A stretch of DNA of 64,000 nucleotides from Piper betle (taxonomy: Eukaryota > Streptophyta > Magnoliopsida > Piperales > Piperaceae): the NCBI GenBank assembly GCA_033002965.1, contig JAURVB010000031.1, positions 62,001 to 126,000 on the forward strand, written 5' to 3'. The notes under the pieces are model-generated. The model ran no database searches and was not told the origin of the DNA. It was given only the letters and a program-made list of their open reading frames with translations. Of the stretch, positions 50,980-61,684 are shown one piece after another (within the stretch, counting starts at the first letter, position 1; each line of letters starts with the position of its first letter). The position numbers and the translations under genes were made by a program.

Positions 50980-51199
50980 TATAAAGGCCGTGGAAATAAA
51001 TAAATAACAATAAAAATCATTATATTCGACTCGGGCAGGGAAGGATCAAACGTTAGGAGAATTAATATTAATTATATTATATTCCCTACCCGGTTAAGTC
51101 TACCCGATTAAATATTTTATTATTTACCCGGTTACCCTGTTAAAGGAATAAAATACGGGTGTTGGTGTGTTTCCACAAACCCTAGCCGACATTTCATTT

Positions 51200-51205
51200 T
51201 ATAAA
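51200..51205 (+). promoter_or_regulatory. TATA box of the family 4 LTR
   Basis: TATAAA within TTTTATAAAGGACG, conserved in the 3' LTR (56,963) and, as TATAAAT, in the LTR at 61,685 (61,850). A pyrimidine-rich leader follows. Confidence 0.55.
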
Positions 51206-51280
51206 GGACGTCCTCCACCCTAGCTTTCATTCGCATTCTCTTCTCCTCTTCCTTGCCGGCGTATCTTCTTCCATGCTTAG

Positions 51281-53442
51281 GTATTCTTCCTATCTCCTCT
51301 TATTAATTTTCTTGCATGCATATTTTAATTTGATAATAAGCTTTATAATCGTGAGGATTAAAGTTTAAAATCAACAAGAAAGAAACTAAATAAAAAAATT
51401 AATCTTTAATTCGGCCGTACGAATCCCCTGTTTCGGCGAGATGGGAAGCACGGCAAGGTCGCCGGAATTCGGTGGCGAGGGTCGTTCCGACGTCGGCAGA
51501 TGATCCTACTCTTTATCCATCAGTGTAGAGTCGATCTCATGTGTGTGGATGTCGGCTTGAGGTGGTATATGGCCAAAAACAGTAGCGGCGGAAAATAGGG
51601 TGACTGCGATGGGGAAGAAATTCAGCCGTCCTGGGCGGCGACGGGTTCCAATATGGCCGGGGAGGATAGATAGGTGGTCGAGAGTGTTGAGGCAACAACC
51701 CAATTGAGGCAGCGATGCTCGCTGGCGGTGGAATCGCCGACGCGAGCGCACCGCTAGGAAGGCGATGCGGCAGTCACCGCGGCTGGAAGATGGCCGCAGT
51801 TGGCCGAGACGACACTGCGAGGGCATGGCAGGGCTGGTCGACGACGATTGACGGCGGCCGGAGGTGGTTGGCGGCGGCGGCGGCTGGAGGGCGCCCGGAG
51901 TCGGGAACAGAGCATGCCGGAGAAGGAGAAGAAGGGAAAAAATACCTTGGGTGGCAATCTTGTAAATAATGTTTGACTCGACACAACTCGAGTTAAATAA
52001 TAATACCAACTCTTAAGTAACACCTGACTCGATACCGACTCGAGTTAAAAATAATTTGAACTCGTAATAAATCTTTAAAAATAATTATTTTAATAGGTTA
52101 TGGGTAAAATTACTAAACTAACTAATTATTGATATGAAATCGCTATGAGTAATAAAAACATGGTAACGATAAACGGTTGATAATTAATCGGCGTAATTCA
52201 AGTGATTAAATTAAATCGGAGGGTTATTAGTAATTAATAAAATAAAGATTTTACCTTTACCATATTAAATTTAATATTAGGTAAATAAAGTGATTATTTT
52301 AATAACGAGTAAATAATGTAGAAAATGGGTTATTAAACTACCGTCGGGTAGCAATCACTCGCGTCGAACCTAAATAACATAATGAAAATAAATAAAGTTT
52401 TAAACTTTATTGAGTTGAATAATTTAAAATAATTATATTAATAATATTTTTGAATAATACAAATTATTTTAAATAATCTAATTGAAGAACTTAATTAATT
52501 AAATTGCTGTAAATAACAGTAGCGATTAAAATTTATAACCGTCAACTAAATCATCAAGATCGGGATTAAATAATTATCATCGTAAAGGAAAATTAAATAC
52601 TTGTTTGTTAGTAATAATAATTTTATCAAGATTTTAACCTCAAGATGAATTAGGGGACCATGACTAATCTCAAAATGAATTGGGAGACTACCTAATTTCA
52701 GAATGAGCTGGGAGCCGTTTCCTAATCTCAGAATGAGATCGGAGACAATTTTCTAAACTCAGAATGAGCTGGGAGACGATTTTAACCTCAAGATGAATTG
52801 GGAGACCATGGCTAATCTCAAAATGAATTGGGAGATCACACTAATCTTAGAATGAGTTGGGAGACTTTCCTATTCTCGGAATGAGCTGGGAGACAATTTC
52901 TAATCTCAAAATGAACTGAGAGACCATGACTAACCTCAAAATGAATTGGGGGACCACCTAATCTCAGAATGAGCTGGGAGACAATGTTCATAATCTCAAA
53001 ATGAATTAGGAGACCATGACTAATCTCAAGATGAATTGGGAGACCACCTAATCTCAGAATGAGCTGGGAGATGTTTTCTTATCTCAGAATGAGCTGGGAG
53101 CCGATTTTCTAATCTCAGAATGAGCTAGGAGATGATTTCTATTCTCAGAATGAACTGGGAGACCATGACTAATCTCAAGATGAATTGGGAGACCACCTAA
53201 TCTCAGAATGAGCTGGGAGACGTTTTCTAATCTCAGAATGAGCTGGGAGTCGACTCTTACTAATCTCAGAATGACTTGAGAGACAAATTACTAATCTCAG
53301 AATGACCTGAGGGATAATTACTCTTTGCTTGTGTAATAATAATAATAATAATGAGTGAAATGATAATAGGGATTTTATTGACTTGTTTCATTTAATTATG
53401 CAGCTTAGTGGTTTTATCACTAACGCGGAATTGCCTCCGCAG
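51281..53442 (+). other. Candidate leader intron in the family 4 LTR
   Basis: The donor CATGCTTAG/GTATTC at 51,281 is about 75 bases after the TATA box. A CACTAAC branch-like site at 53,418-53,424 is followed 17 bases later by the acceptor GCCTCCGCAG ending at 53,442. The same pair is present in the 3' LTR (57,044 and 59,680). Splicing would remove the inverted GC-rich module and the minisatellite from the transcript leader. This is inferred from signals only. Confidence 0.4.
52632..53318. repeat. Minisatellite, ~30-bp unit, ~23 copies, in the 5' LTR
   Basis: Tandem units of 28-33 bp have the core AATCTCAGAATGAGCTGGGA and variable tails (GACGATTTT, GACCATGACT, GACCACCT). Tail types recur in a partly ordered pattern, suggesting multi-unit duplication. 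The same array is at 58,875-59,553. Confidence 0.95.
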
Positions 53443-53749
53443 GTGAGCAGCTTTGGGACTAAAGAATAGAAGTGTGGTTGGTGGTTCTTTTACCAACCCA
53501 GGTATGGTGAATCGATAATAAAGTTGGACTTCCTTATTATTCTCTTGTGTTATAAATGTGGCTATGGGAAACGGTCCGAGACTGTGGGACGGTTATTTTA
53601 TATTTTAGAGAACATGATTTATTGTTATGATTTATATTATATGTTGCGAGACTTATTTGCTGTATTTCAATTCATGTTCTGGAATGTTACATTTACATTA
53701 ACTATATTTTTAAGTAACACCCGGTCCGGTTCGGGCGGGTCGTTACAGG

Positions 53750-53767
53750 TGGTATCAGAGCACGGTT
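53750..53767 (+). other. Primer-binding site, complementary to initiator-Met tRNA
   Basis: TGGTATCAGAGC begins two bases after the LTR end. This is the primer-binding site typical of plant LTR elements that use the 3' end of initiator methionine tRNA to start minus-strand DNA. Confidence 0.92.
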
Positions 53768-53930
53768 TCCCACTAGCTCACATTTTATGACTCAAGTACC
53801 TTGTTGAAAAGTCCAATAATTATCTTTTCCCACTGTGTTGTGTTATTAATTAACAAATTCATTTGCTAATAAACCTAAGTCATAATTGGAAAAAAAAATA
53901 CTAATGAACCATGATGGTTCGACGTTTTAG

Positions 53931-54649
53931 ATGGCAGGCACTCGTAGACAGTCAAACCGAGCTACTCCGCCAAATGCGAACACAGAGAATGTATTGGCCC
54001 AGATCCTAAGGGCCATATAGGGACTGGCGCAGGCTTCAAAAATACAAATTCTGTGGTTCAGAATATTGTTCAGCGGTTACCAGGAGTGGTAGCAGGGAAT
54101 GGAGCCTCAAACTCAGCAGCGGGTCCCAGAATCACCCCAGATGGTGGTCAGGGGAGTGCCCAAGGGTGGGCAGGGTTAGCAGACCCGGGCGAGCAAGGGG
54201 AGCGTCCAAACCCAGTGCCACCGGTAGTCCGACAAGTGGTGCCACCAGCGGTTGATGATAGTGACCGCTACACTGTGGAAAAATTTAGAAAGAATGGAGC
54301 TGAGGTATTTATTGGAGGGATCGATCCAATGAAGGCGGAGAGCTGGATTGACATTACCGAAAAAGCGTTTAGAGCTCTGTCTGTGCCCCACCGCCATCAA
54401 GTGAGATTGGCAACATGCATGCTTCAAGAGGAAGCATCTTACTGGTGGAAATCCATGGAGAAAACCACTTTCCATCGACGTGAGATTTCCTCCATCGCGT
54501 GGGCGGAATTTGTGGCAGCTTTCAATGGACAATATTTTCCAGAGCCCGTTGTCCAGAAGAAAGCACTGGCATTCGCCAATTTGGTTCAGGGGAGGATTCA
54601 GTCCGGGAATATGTGTATTCCCAGACGAACTTCCAGGGTTACCTCCTAA
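53931..54649 (+). pseudogene. gag of the young element, mutated
   Basis: Gag forms the particle that packages the element RNA. A start ATG at 53,931 opens MAGTRRQSNRATPPN, but an in-frame TAG at 54,018 and a frame change before 54,053 interrupt it. From 54,053 a 198-codon frame contains the retrotransposon gag core ([47 protein letters not shown]). The core is cut at about 54,600 by a deletion that joins it to late pol sequence, so the C-terminal zinc knuckle (CCHC) is absent. The frame then ends at 54,649 in unrelated phase. Confidence 0.88.
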
Positions 54650-55952
54650 GCAGGCAGTGGAGTTTGCCATTGACCTAGCACCTGGAGTGACACCAATTTC
54701 TAAAGCACCAGTCTTGACACTGCCAAATGGTAATGAAGGATTCGTAGTCTTCAGCGATGCATCTTTGTTGGGTTTAGGATGCGTCCTTATGCAAGAAGGT
54801 AAGGTGGTGGCCTATGCCTCTCGTCAATTGAAGATTCATGAGCAAAATTATGCAACCCATGACTTGGAACTGGCAGCAGTGGTTTTTGCCCTAAAGATTT
54901 GGAGACACTACTTGTATGGAGCCCAGTTCGAAGTCTTCACTGACCACCAGAGTTTGAAGTATATCTTCACCCAGAATGACCTTAACCTTCGACAGAGGCG
55001 GTGGATGGAATATCTGAAGGACTACGACTTCCAAATCTTATACCATCCAGGGAAAGCGAATGTGGTAGCCGACGCGTTGAGTCGGAAGGGCAAAGTGGAC
55101 AAAAGTCAGCAGTTAGCTAGACTTTGGGCCATGTCAGCAGAAGTAGTAGCTATCAACCTGGTGGAGCAACTAACAGGCTTACTAGCAAATTTGGTTGTTT
55201 CCAATGATTTAGTTGATCGTGTTAAGCTAGTACAAATGGGTGATGAGGAGCTGAATAAAATGTTGGACAAGATTCTTGACATTGTAGCTGATTCAAATAG
55301 TGTGATCAGATTTAGAGGAAGGTTGTGTGTACCCAAGGATAATGCACTGAGGCGGAATATCTTGGAGGAGGCTCATCGCTCAAAGTTCTCAATACACCCT
55401 GGAGTTACTAAAATGTATCAGGATTTAAAGCAAACCTACTGGTGGATTGGGATGAAGAGGGATGTTGTGGATTTTGTCTCTAAGTGTCAGACTTGCCAAC
55501 AGATTAAAGCCCAACATCAACTACCTGGAGGACTATTGCAACCTTTAGAAATACCAACGTGGAAATGGGAGTGTGTCACATGTGATTTTATTTCAAAGCT
55601 CCCAAGAACTCAAAAGAAGCATGACTCCATATGGGTAGTTGTGGACCGACTAACTAAGGTAGCTCACTTCATCCCCACGAAATCAATGAGAGCGGCGGAA
55701 TACCTGGCAGGATTATATGTTGACAATATTGTCAAATTGCATGGGATTCCAAAGGAGATAGTCTCTGACCGCGATCCCCTATTCACCTCACATTTCTGGG
55801 AAGCTTTCCAAAAAGCCATGGGAACTCAAATTAAGTTGAGTACAACATATCATCCCCAAACTGATGGTCAGAGTGAGAGGACTATTCAAACTTTGGAAGA
55901 TTTGTTAAGAGCTTGCATTCTTGACTGGGGGGTGACTGGGAGAAACACTTAG
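54600..55952 (+). pseudogene. Truncated pol: RNase H and integrase, no protease or RT
   Basis: The frame open from 54,480 becomes meaningful near 54,612 ([12 protein letters not shown], the linker before RT), then jumps at about 54,702-54,712 from PISKAP straight to VLTLPNG, the end of RT. The whole polymerase is missing. RNase H follows with its acidic residues visible: FSDAS (Asp codon 54,756), [15 protein letters not shown] and ADALSR. The integrase has an HHCC zinc site (His of EEAHR, His of SIHPG, CQTC) and the D, D, E catalytic set (CDF, SDRDP, QSERT). It stops at TAG 55,950 because a G run (55,927-55,932) is one base short. The rest of integrase is in the next frame. Confidence 0.9.
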
Positions 55953-55954
55953 CC

Positions 55955-56626
55955 TTGGCTGAATTCACCTACAATAACTCTTACCAAGCCAGTATAGGGA
56001 TGGCACCATTTGAAGCCTTATATGGTAGGCCCTGTAGATCTCCATCGTGCTGGCTGGAGTCTACCGAAGTAGTTATAGTCAGGCCAGAGATGGTGAGGGA
56101 CGCAACTGAAAAGGTGAAACTCATTCAGCAAAGACTTAAGACAGCTCAGGATCGACAAAAGAGTTATGCTGATACTCGAAGGAAGGACCTAGAGTTCCAA
56201 GTTGGGGAGTTTGTGTACCTAAAGACATCTCCTACAAAGGGGGTGATTAGATTTAAAATATCAGGGAAGTTGAAGCCAAGATTCATAGGACCGTTTCCAA
56301 TCCTGGATCGAGTTGGGAATTGTGCATATAGATTAGCATTGCCACCAAGCCTAGCTAGAGTACACAATGTTTTCCATGTGTCAATGCTAAAGAAGTATGT
56401 ACGGGATGAGGATCATATCATCACAAATTTTGAAGACTTAGAGCTACAATCAAATTTAACCTACGAGGAAAAGCCAATTCGCATCCTGGAAAGAGAAATA
56501 AAAGCACTCAGGAACAAGGAAATTCCTTTGGTAAAAGTATTGTGGAAAAATCAGGGGTCAGAAGAAGCTACATGGGAGACTGAACAAGAAATGACAAGGA
56601 AATACCCTAGCCTGTTTGTGGCATAG
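55955..56626 (+). pseudogene. Integrase C-terminal part and chromodomain-like tail, shifted frame
   Basis: This continues the preceding pol reading in another frame. It has the integrase core end (AEFTYNNSYQASIGMAPFEALYG), the GPF-type C-terminal module (GKLKPRFIGPFPILDRVGNCAYRLALP, here split for brevity as GPFPI and VGNCAYRL) and a chromodomain-like end (WKNQGSEEATWETEQEM). The tail is thought to guide insertion to heterochromatin in chromoviruses. It ends at TAG 56,624-56,626, about 115 bases before the polypurine tract. With the preceding G-run indel ignored, the two pieces are contiguous. Confidence 0.88.
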
Positions 56627-56730
56627 GAGTTTTATAATTGTAGCGGCATGAACTGATCCGGAAGAAATAAATAAAGTTAAACATAATTGTTCTATTGCCT
56701 GTTATGATATTTCGGGGATGAAATATTTCC

Positions 56731-56743
56731 AAGTTGGGGAGAT
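56731..56743 (+). other. Polypurine tract of the young element
   Basis: AAGTTGGGGAGAT directly abuts the 3' LTR start TGTAAAGACC. It primes plus-strand DNA synthesis in family members. Confidence 0.75.
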
Positions 56744-59700
56744 TGTAAAGACCGTGGAAAAATAAATAAATAAATAAAAATTATTATATTAGACTCAAGT
56801 AGGGAAGGATCAAACGATAGAGAATTAATATTATTCATATTATATTCTCTACCCTGTTAAGTCTACCCGGTTAAATATTTTATTCTTTACCCGGTTACCT
56901 TGTTAAAGGAATAAAATACGGGTGTTGGTGTGTTTCCACAAACCCTAGCCGTCATTTCATTTTATAAAGGACGTCCTCCACCCTAGCCTACATTCACATT
57001 CTCTTCTCCTCTTCCTTGCCGGCGTGTCTTCTTCCATGCTTAGGTATTCTTCCTATCTCCCTCTTCTTAATTTTCTTGCATGCATATTTTAATTTGATAA
57101 TAAGCTTTATAATCGTGAGGATTAAAGTTTAAAATCAACAAGAAAGAAACTAAACAAAAAAATTAAACTTTAATTCGGCCGACGAGTCCCCTGTTTCGGC
57201 GAGATGGGGAAGATGATCCTACTCTTTTCGTCGATCAATGTAGAGTCGATCTCATGTGTGTGGATATCGGCCTGGGGTGGTAAATGGCCAAAAACAGTAG
57301 CGGCGGCAAAAACAGGGGCGACGGCGGTGGGGGAAGAAATCTGGTCGTCTTAGGTGGCGACGGGTTCCAATATGGCCGGGGAGGGTAGATAGGTGGTCGA
57401 GAGTGTTGAGGCAACCACCGAATTGAGGCGGCGATGCTCGCCGGCGGTGGAATCGCCGACGCGAGCGCACCGCTAGGAAGGCGATGCGGGCGTCGCCGCG
57501 GCTGGAAGACGGCCAGAGTTGGCCGGGGCGACACCACAAGGGCATGGAAGGGCTGGTCGACGACGATTTACGGCGGCTAGAGGTGGTTGGCGGCAGCGGC
57601 GGCTGGAGGGAGCCTGGAGTCGGGAACAGAGCATGCTAGAGAAGGTGAAGAAGGAAAAAATTACCTTGGGTGGCAATCTTGTAAATAATGCTCGACTCGA
57701 CACAGCTCGAGTTAAATAATAATATCAACTCTTAAGTAACACCTGACTCGATACCTACTAGAGTTAAAAATAATTCAAACTCATAATAAATCTTTAAAAT
57801 AATTATTTTAATGGGTTATGGGTAAAGTTACTAAACTAACTAATTATTGTATGAAATCGCCACGAGTAATAAAAATACGGTAACGATAAACAGTCAATAA
57901 TTAATCGGCGTAATTCAAGTGATTAAATTAAATCGGAGGGTTATAAGTAATTAATAAAATAAAGATTTAACATTTACCATATTAAATTTAATATTAGGTA
58001 AATAAAGTGATTATTTTAATAACGAGTAAATAATGTAGAAAATGGGTTATTAAACTACTAGTCGGGTAGCAATCACTCGCGTCGAACCTAAATAACATAA
58101 TGAAAATAAATAAAGTTTTAAACTTTATTGAGTTGAATAATTTAAAATAATTATATTAATAATATTTTTGAATAATACAAATTATTTTAAATAATTTAAT
58201 TGAACAACTTAATTAATTAAATTGCTGTAAATAACAGTAGCGATTAAAAATTATAACCGTCAACTAAATCATCAAGATCGGGATTAAATAATTATCATCA
58301 TAAAGGAAAATTAAATACTTGTTTGTTAGTAATAATTATTTTATCAATTGTTAGGTATTAATTATGATTTAGATAATTAATTTAAAATGTGAAGTAGGAT
58401 TTACATGATTATGTCACAGGAATAATTAAGTATCTCACTAGATTTGTTGATAATTTAATATTTAATATTTTTGAAAATGATATATATATTAGATATTTAG
58501 TTGCATGCATTCCTATTCGAATAAAATTATACTTATGTATAATTTTATATTCTCGTTCAGATTAGGATCATTGGTCACAGCTGCAAGTTCGAAATATCCA
58601 GGTCCGTATAATCATTTGAAATGTTGTACTTACCCTTGTTGGTAGCCCTGGTCAGCTTGAGCCCAGATTCGACCACCATGTGCTATAACGCAATTGGGGA
58701 CAAGGAATTGACTCAGTCTGACATGAGGCTGCACCTTTAAAATTAATATGTGTGTCCGTATAATTATTTGAAATGTTATATTGTCCGGATAATTATTTGA
58801 AATGTTATATTTTCCCAAACTGGTATAATAATATGAAATGTTGTATTTTCCCAAATTGATAGCCCTTGTTGGCATTGATCTCATAATGAGCTGGGAGACG
58901 ATTTTAACCTCAAGATGAATTGGGGGACCATGACTAATCTCAAAATGAGTTGGGAGACCACCTAATCTCAGAATGAGCTGGGAGCCGTTTCCTAATCTCA
59001 GAATGAGCTGGAAGACAATTTTCTAATCTCAGAATGAGCTGGGAGACGATTTTAACCTCAAGATGAATTGGGGGACCATGACTAATCTCAAAATGAATTG
59101 GGAGACCACCTAATCTCAAAATGAGCTGGGTGCCGTTTCCTAATCTCAGAATGAGCTGGGAGACAATTTCTAATCTCAGAATGAACTGGGAGACCATGAC
59201 TAACCTCAAAATGAATTGGGGGACCACCTAATCTCAGAATGAGCTGGGAGACAATGTTCAAATCTCAGAATGAACTAGGAGACCATGACTAATCTCGAGA
59301 TGAATTGGGAGACCACCTACTCTCAGAATGAGCTGGGAGACGTTTTCAAATCTCAGAATGAGCTGGGAGTCAATTTTTAATCTCAGAATGAACTGGGAGA
59401 CCATGACTAATCTCAAGATGAATTGGGAGACCACCTAATCTCAGGATGAGCTGGGAGACGTTTTCTAATCTCAGAATGAGCTGGGAGTCGACTCTTACTA
59501 ATCTCAGAATGACTTGAGAGACAAATTACTAATCTCAGAATGACCTGAGGGATAATTACTCTTTGCTTGTGTAATAATAAAAATAATAACGAGTGAAATG
59601 ATAATAGGGATTTTATTGACTGGTTTCATTTAATTATGCGGCTTAGTGGTTTTATCACTAATGTGAAATTGCCTCCGCAGGTGAGCAGCTTTGGGACTAA

Positions 59701-59984
59701 AGAATAGAAGTGTGGTTGGTGGTTCTTTTACCAACCTAGGTATGGTGAATCGATAATAAAGTTGGACTTCCTTATTATTCTCTTGTGTTATAAATGTGGC
59801 TATGGGAAATGGTCCGAGACTGTGGGATGATTATTTTAAATTTTAGAGAACATGATTCATTGTTATGATTCATATTATATGTTGCGAGACTTATTTCCTG
59901 TATTTCAGTTCATGTTCTGGAATATTAACGTTACATCAATTATATTAATAAGTAACACCCGGTCCGGTTCGGCGGGTCGTTACA
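56744..59984 (+). mobile_element. 3' LTR, family 4 (3,241 bp)
   Basis: It starts TGTAAAGACCGTGG and ends GGGTCGTTACA, and is followed by the TSD ATTCC. It is longer than the 5' LTR mainly through about 555 bp at 58,347-58,900. That segment is also present in the LTR at 61,685 and so is ancestral. A short internal series of TATAATTATTTGAAATGTTA units lies at about 58,756-58,850. It contains the inverted GC-rich module (57,230-57,660) and the minisatellite. Confidence 0.93.
58875..59553. repeat. Minisatellite, ~30-bp unit, ~23 copies, in the 3' LTR
   Basis: The same unit family as at 52,632-53,318, with similar but not identical unit order. The minus strand stays open through part of it (58,940-59,227) because many units are 30 bp long, giving a 10-residue periodic peptide. 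I treat that as a by-product. Confidence 0.95.
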
Positions 59985-59989
59985 ATTCC
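59985..59989. repeat. Target-site duplication ATTCC, right copy
   Basis: Exact repeat of 50,975-50,979. Beyond it the old minus-strand element resumes with sequence leading into its protease. Confidence 0.93.
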
Positions 59990-61684
59990 GATTGGATATC
60001 CATCCTTGTTCTCTATCACTGCCCTTACCTTGGAAGAAAAAGCGGTGTCTTTAGTGGGTGAAAGTCACCGTCTTTATTCGGCAATCTATCATTGCTCCTA
60101 GCTTGGACATCTTGTTTATCCTAAATATCACATCAAATTCTTGTAGCTTGAACAATATCAAGTCAGCTACAAGTTGTCATTGTTGAATCTCAACAGGGAC
60201 ATTACACACATACTTGCTCATACCTATTACACTATCGGCGAGAGTGGATACTAATAGTGAATGCCCTAACTCTTCTATCTTACATCCAATTCTACTTGTG
60301 TGCGTATACGAAATAAAAGAGTGCATGTGGCCAGAATCAAATAAGACATGTGCAAGTACAAAGCCTACTGGAAGTGTACATGTCATGACTATCATCTCCT
60401 CAAGTGTTTTTGCCACAGTGGCTACATACATCCTCGTTGCCTGCTGCTTGGGCAAGAGGTACTACTAGTGGTATTGCCTGATTTTGTTCCCTCTGATCCT
60501 GAGTTGGCAGTACCTGTTGTCTACCCCTCTATTGTCTAGCATGTCCTACTGCCATGTACCCTCTCTAGTTCTATTGCCTCTGTTGCTGTCTCAGTGGTTG
60601 TTGGTCTTTGCCTCTCTAGCCTTGGCCTTGGCCCTGTTGGCCTCTCTGCTAAGGTTGTTGTTGGGAAGCTGGGAGTGCAAGTCTCTGTGGAAGTGCTAGG
60701 AGCGTCACCTGTTGGGCCTGGCCAGTTGGACAAGTTGCGGCTCTATGCCCTAGTTGACCGTAAGTATAGCATATCCTAGTGCCTACTCTGCACTCTATGG
60801 CTCTATGTTCTGGCTGACCACATCTGTAGCATGCGTCTGTGCCTGCTCTGCACTCATCTTCATTATGACGTCTGCAGTTCTGGTAGAAAGTTGATTTGTT
60901 GTCCTGAACTTGGCCATCCATAGCCCTCATAGTGATTGACGCATCTGTTTGATGTCTCTGTCGTGCTCCTTGCTCTGGCTGATATGGTTTAGGGTGTTGC
61001 TGCTTCTGGTCAAAATCTCAGCGAGGTCTAGCAGCTATAACTCATTCTGCCTTGTCTGGAGCTCTCAGAACATCACCGAAGGTAGCAAACTTCCTATCCA
61101 AATAGGACATTATAATCTCATGATGGAGGCCTTCATAAAATCATTCTATCATTCTCCCTTCGGTGGGGACTAAATATGGTACAAATCTCTCCAAAGCTCT
61201 AAACCTGGTCACGTGTTGCACTAGCATCATGGGTCCTTGCCTCAAGGTTTGGAATTCCCACTCCTTCCTCTTCCTGACATTGGTAGAAAATACTTTCCAT
61301 CGAATTCCTCTCTGAATTCCTCCCAAGTGATGTCCTAGGTTTGACGGTGAGCAAATGTGGAATTCTGCACTGAATCCCACCATACTCTAGCTTCATCCTG
61401 GAATGCCCCTGTAATGATGCATACTATGTGCTCCATCAGGCATCCCATACTACCAAATACTTCTATGGCTAAAAATATCCACAGGAATGCCTCCTCTGCA
61501 TCCAACTTCCCAAAAAAGGTCATCCATCATTCTTCATGAACCTTTTCTACTGTCATAGTTCTAGATTCTTTGCATCAACTGATCTGTTCTATCCTCCTCC
61601 TCATTCGTACTATGGAAGTTGTGGCCTTGTACCAGTAGGTATACTATCAAATCCTGTGGTTCCACTTCCACCTGCAGTCTATCC
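59990..61684 (-). pseudogene. Old gypsy gag and protease, heavily mutated
   Basis: Minus strand, right to left: gag core pieces (FQDEARVWWDSV near 61,400; pieces such as REEFDGKYF-like stretches in broken frames), a Cys/His region at 60,649-60,930, and a retropepsin-like protease at 60,177-60,455. In the Cys/His region CYRCGQPEHRAIEC is a complete CCHC knuckle, while the next, CYTYGQLGHRAATC, has lost its second Cys to Tyr. The protease retains the catalytic FDSG motif followed by SFIS. Stops and frame breaks are frequent. It is the 5' part of the element whose pol is at 48,046-50,974. Its N-terminal end is cut at 61,685 by another LTR insertion. Confidence 0.85.

Larger units (their letters stand above)
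50980..53747 (+). mobile_element. 5' LTR, family 4 (2,768 bp)
   Basis: It begins TATAAAGGCCGTGG (original TG mutated to TA) and ends CGGGTCGTTACA. It contains a TATA box (51,200), a donor-like CTTAG/GTATTC (51,281), a GC-rich module in inverted orientation (51,440-51,960), an AT-rich interior, a minisatellite (52,632-53,318) and an acceptor-like TGCCTCCGCAG ending at 53,442. Relative to the 3' LTR it lacks about 555 bp (equivalent to about 58,347-58,900) but has about 38 bp missing from the 3' LTR near 57,208. Confidence 0.93.
50980..59984 (+). mobile_element. Young Ty3/gypsy chromovirus, deletion derivative (9.0 kb)
   Basis: The layout is 5' LTR 50,980-53,747, primer-binding site 53,750, gag 53,931-54,649, truncated pol 54,600-56,626, polypurine tract ending at 56,743, and 3' LTR 56,744-59,984. 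The TSD is ATTCC. The long LTRs, initiator-Met primer site and chromodomain-like tail point to the Tekay/Del-like chromovirus group (inference). The internal region is only 3.0 kb because the zinc knuckle, protease and entire reverse transcriptase are missing. It would therefore depend on another element for reverse transcription. LTR similarity is high, and most differences are indels. Confidence 0.92.

Noticed and set aside
51506..52009. 167-codon minus-strand open frame in the 5' LTR, partly kept in the other family 4 LTRs
   Set aside because: Frames in the 3' LTR and in the 61,685 LTR break at different points through indels not in multiples of three. This fits a GC-rich non-coding module.
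52632..53318. Regular ~30-bp repeats resembling a CRISPR array
   Set aside because: Units are contiguous, degenerate and have no unique spacers. They lie in a plant LTR and are duplicated in the other LTR, so this is a minisatellite.
54176..54670. 164-codon minus-strand open frame over gag
   Set aside because: Antisense shadow of the recognisable gag core on the plus strand.
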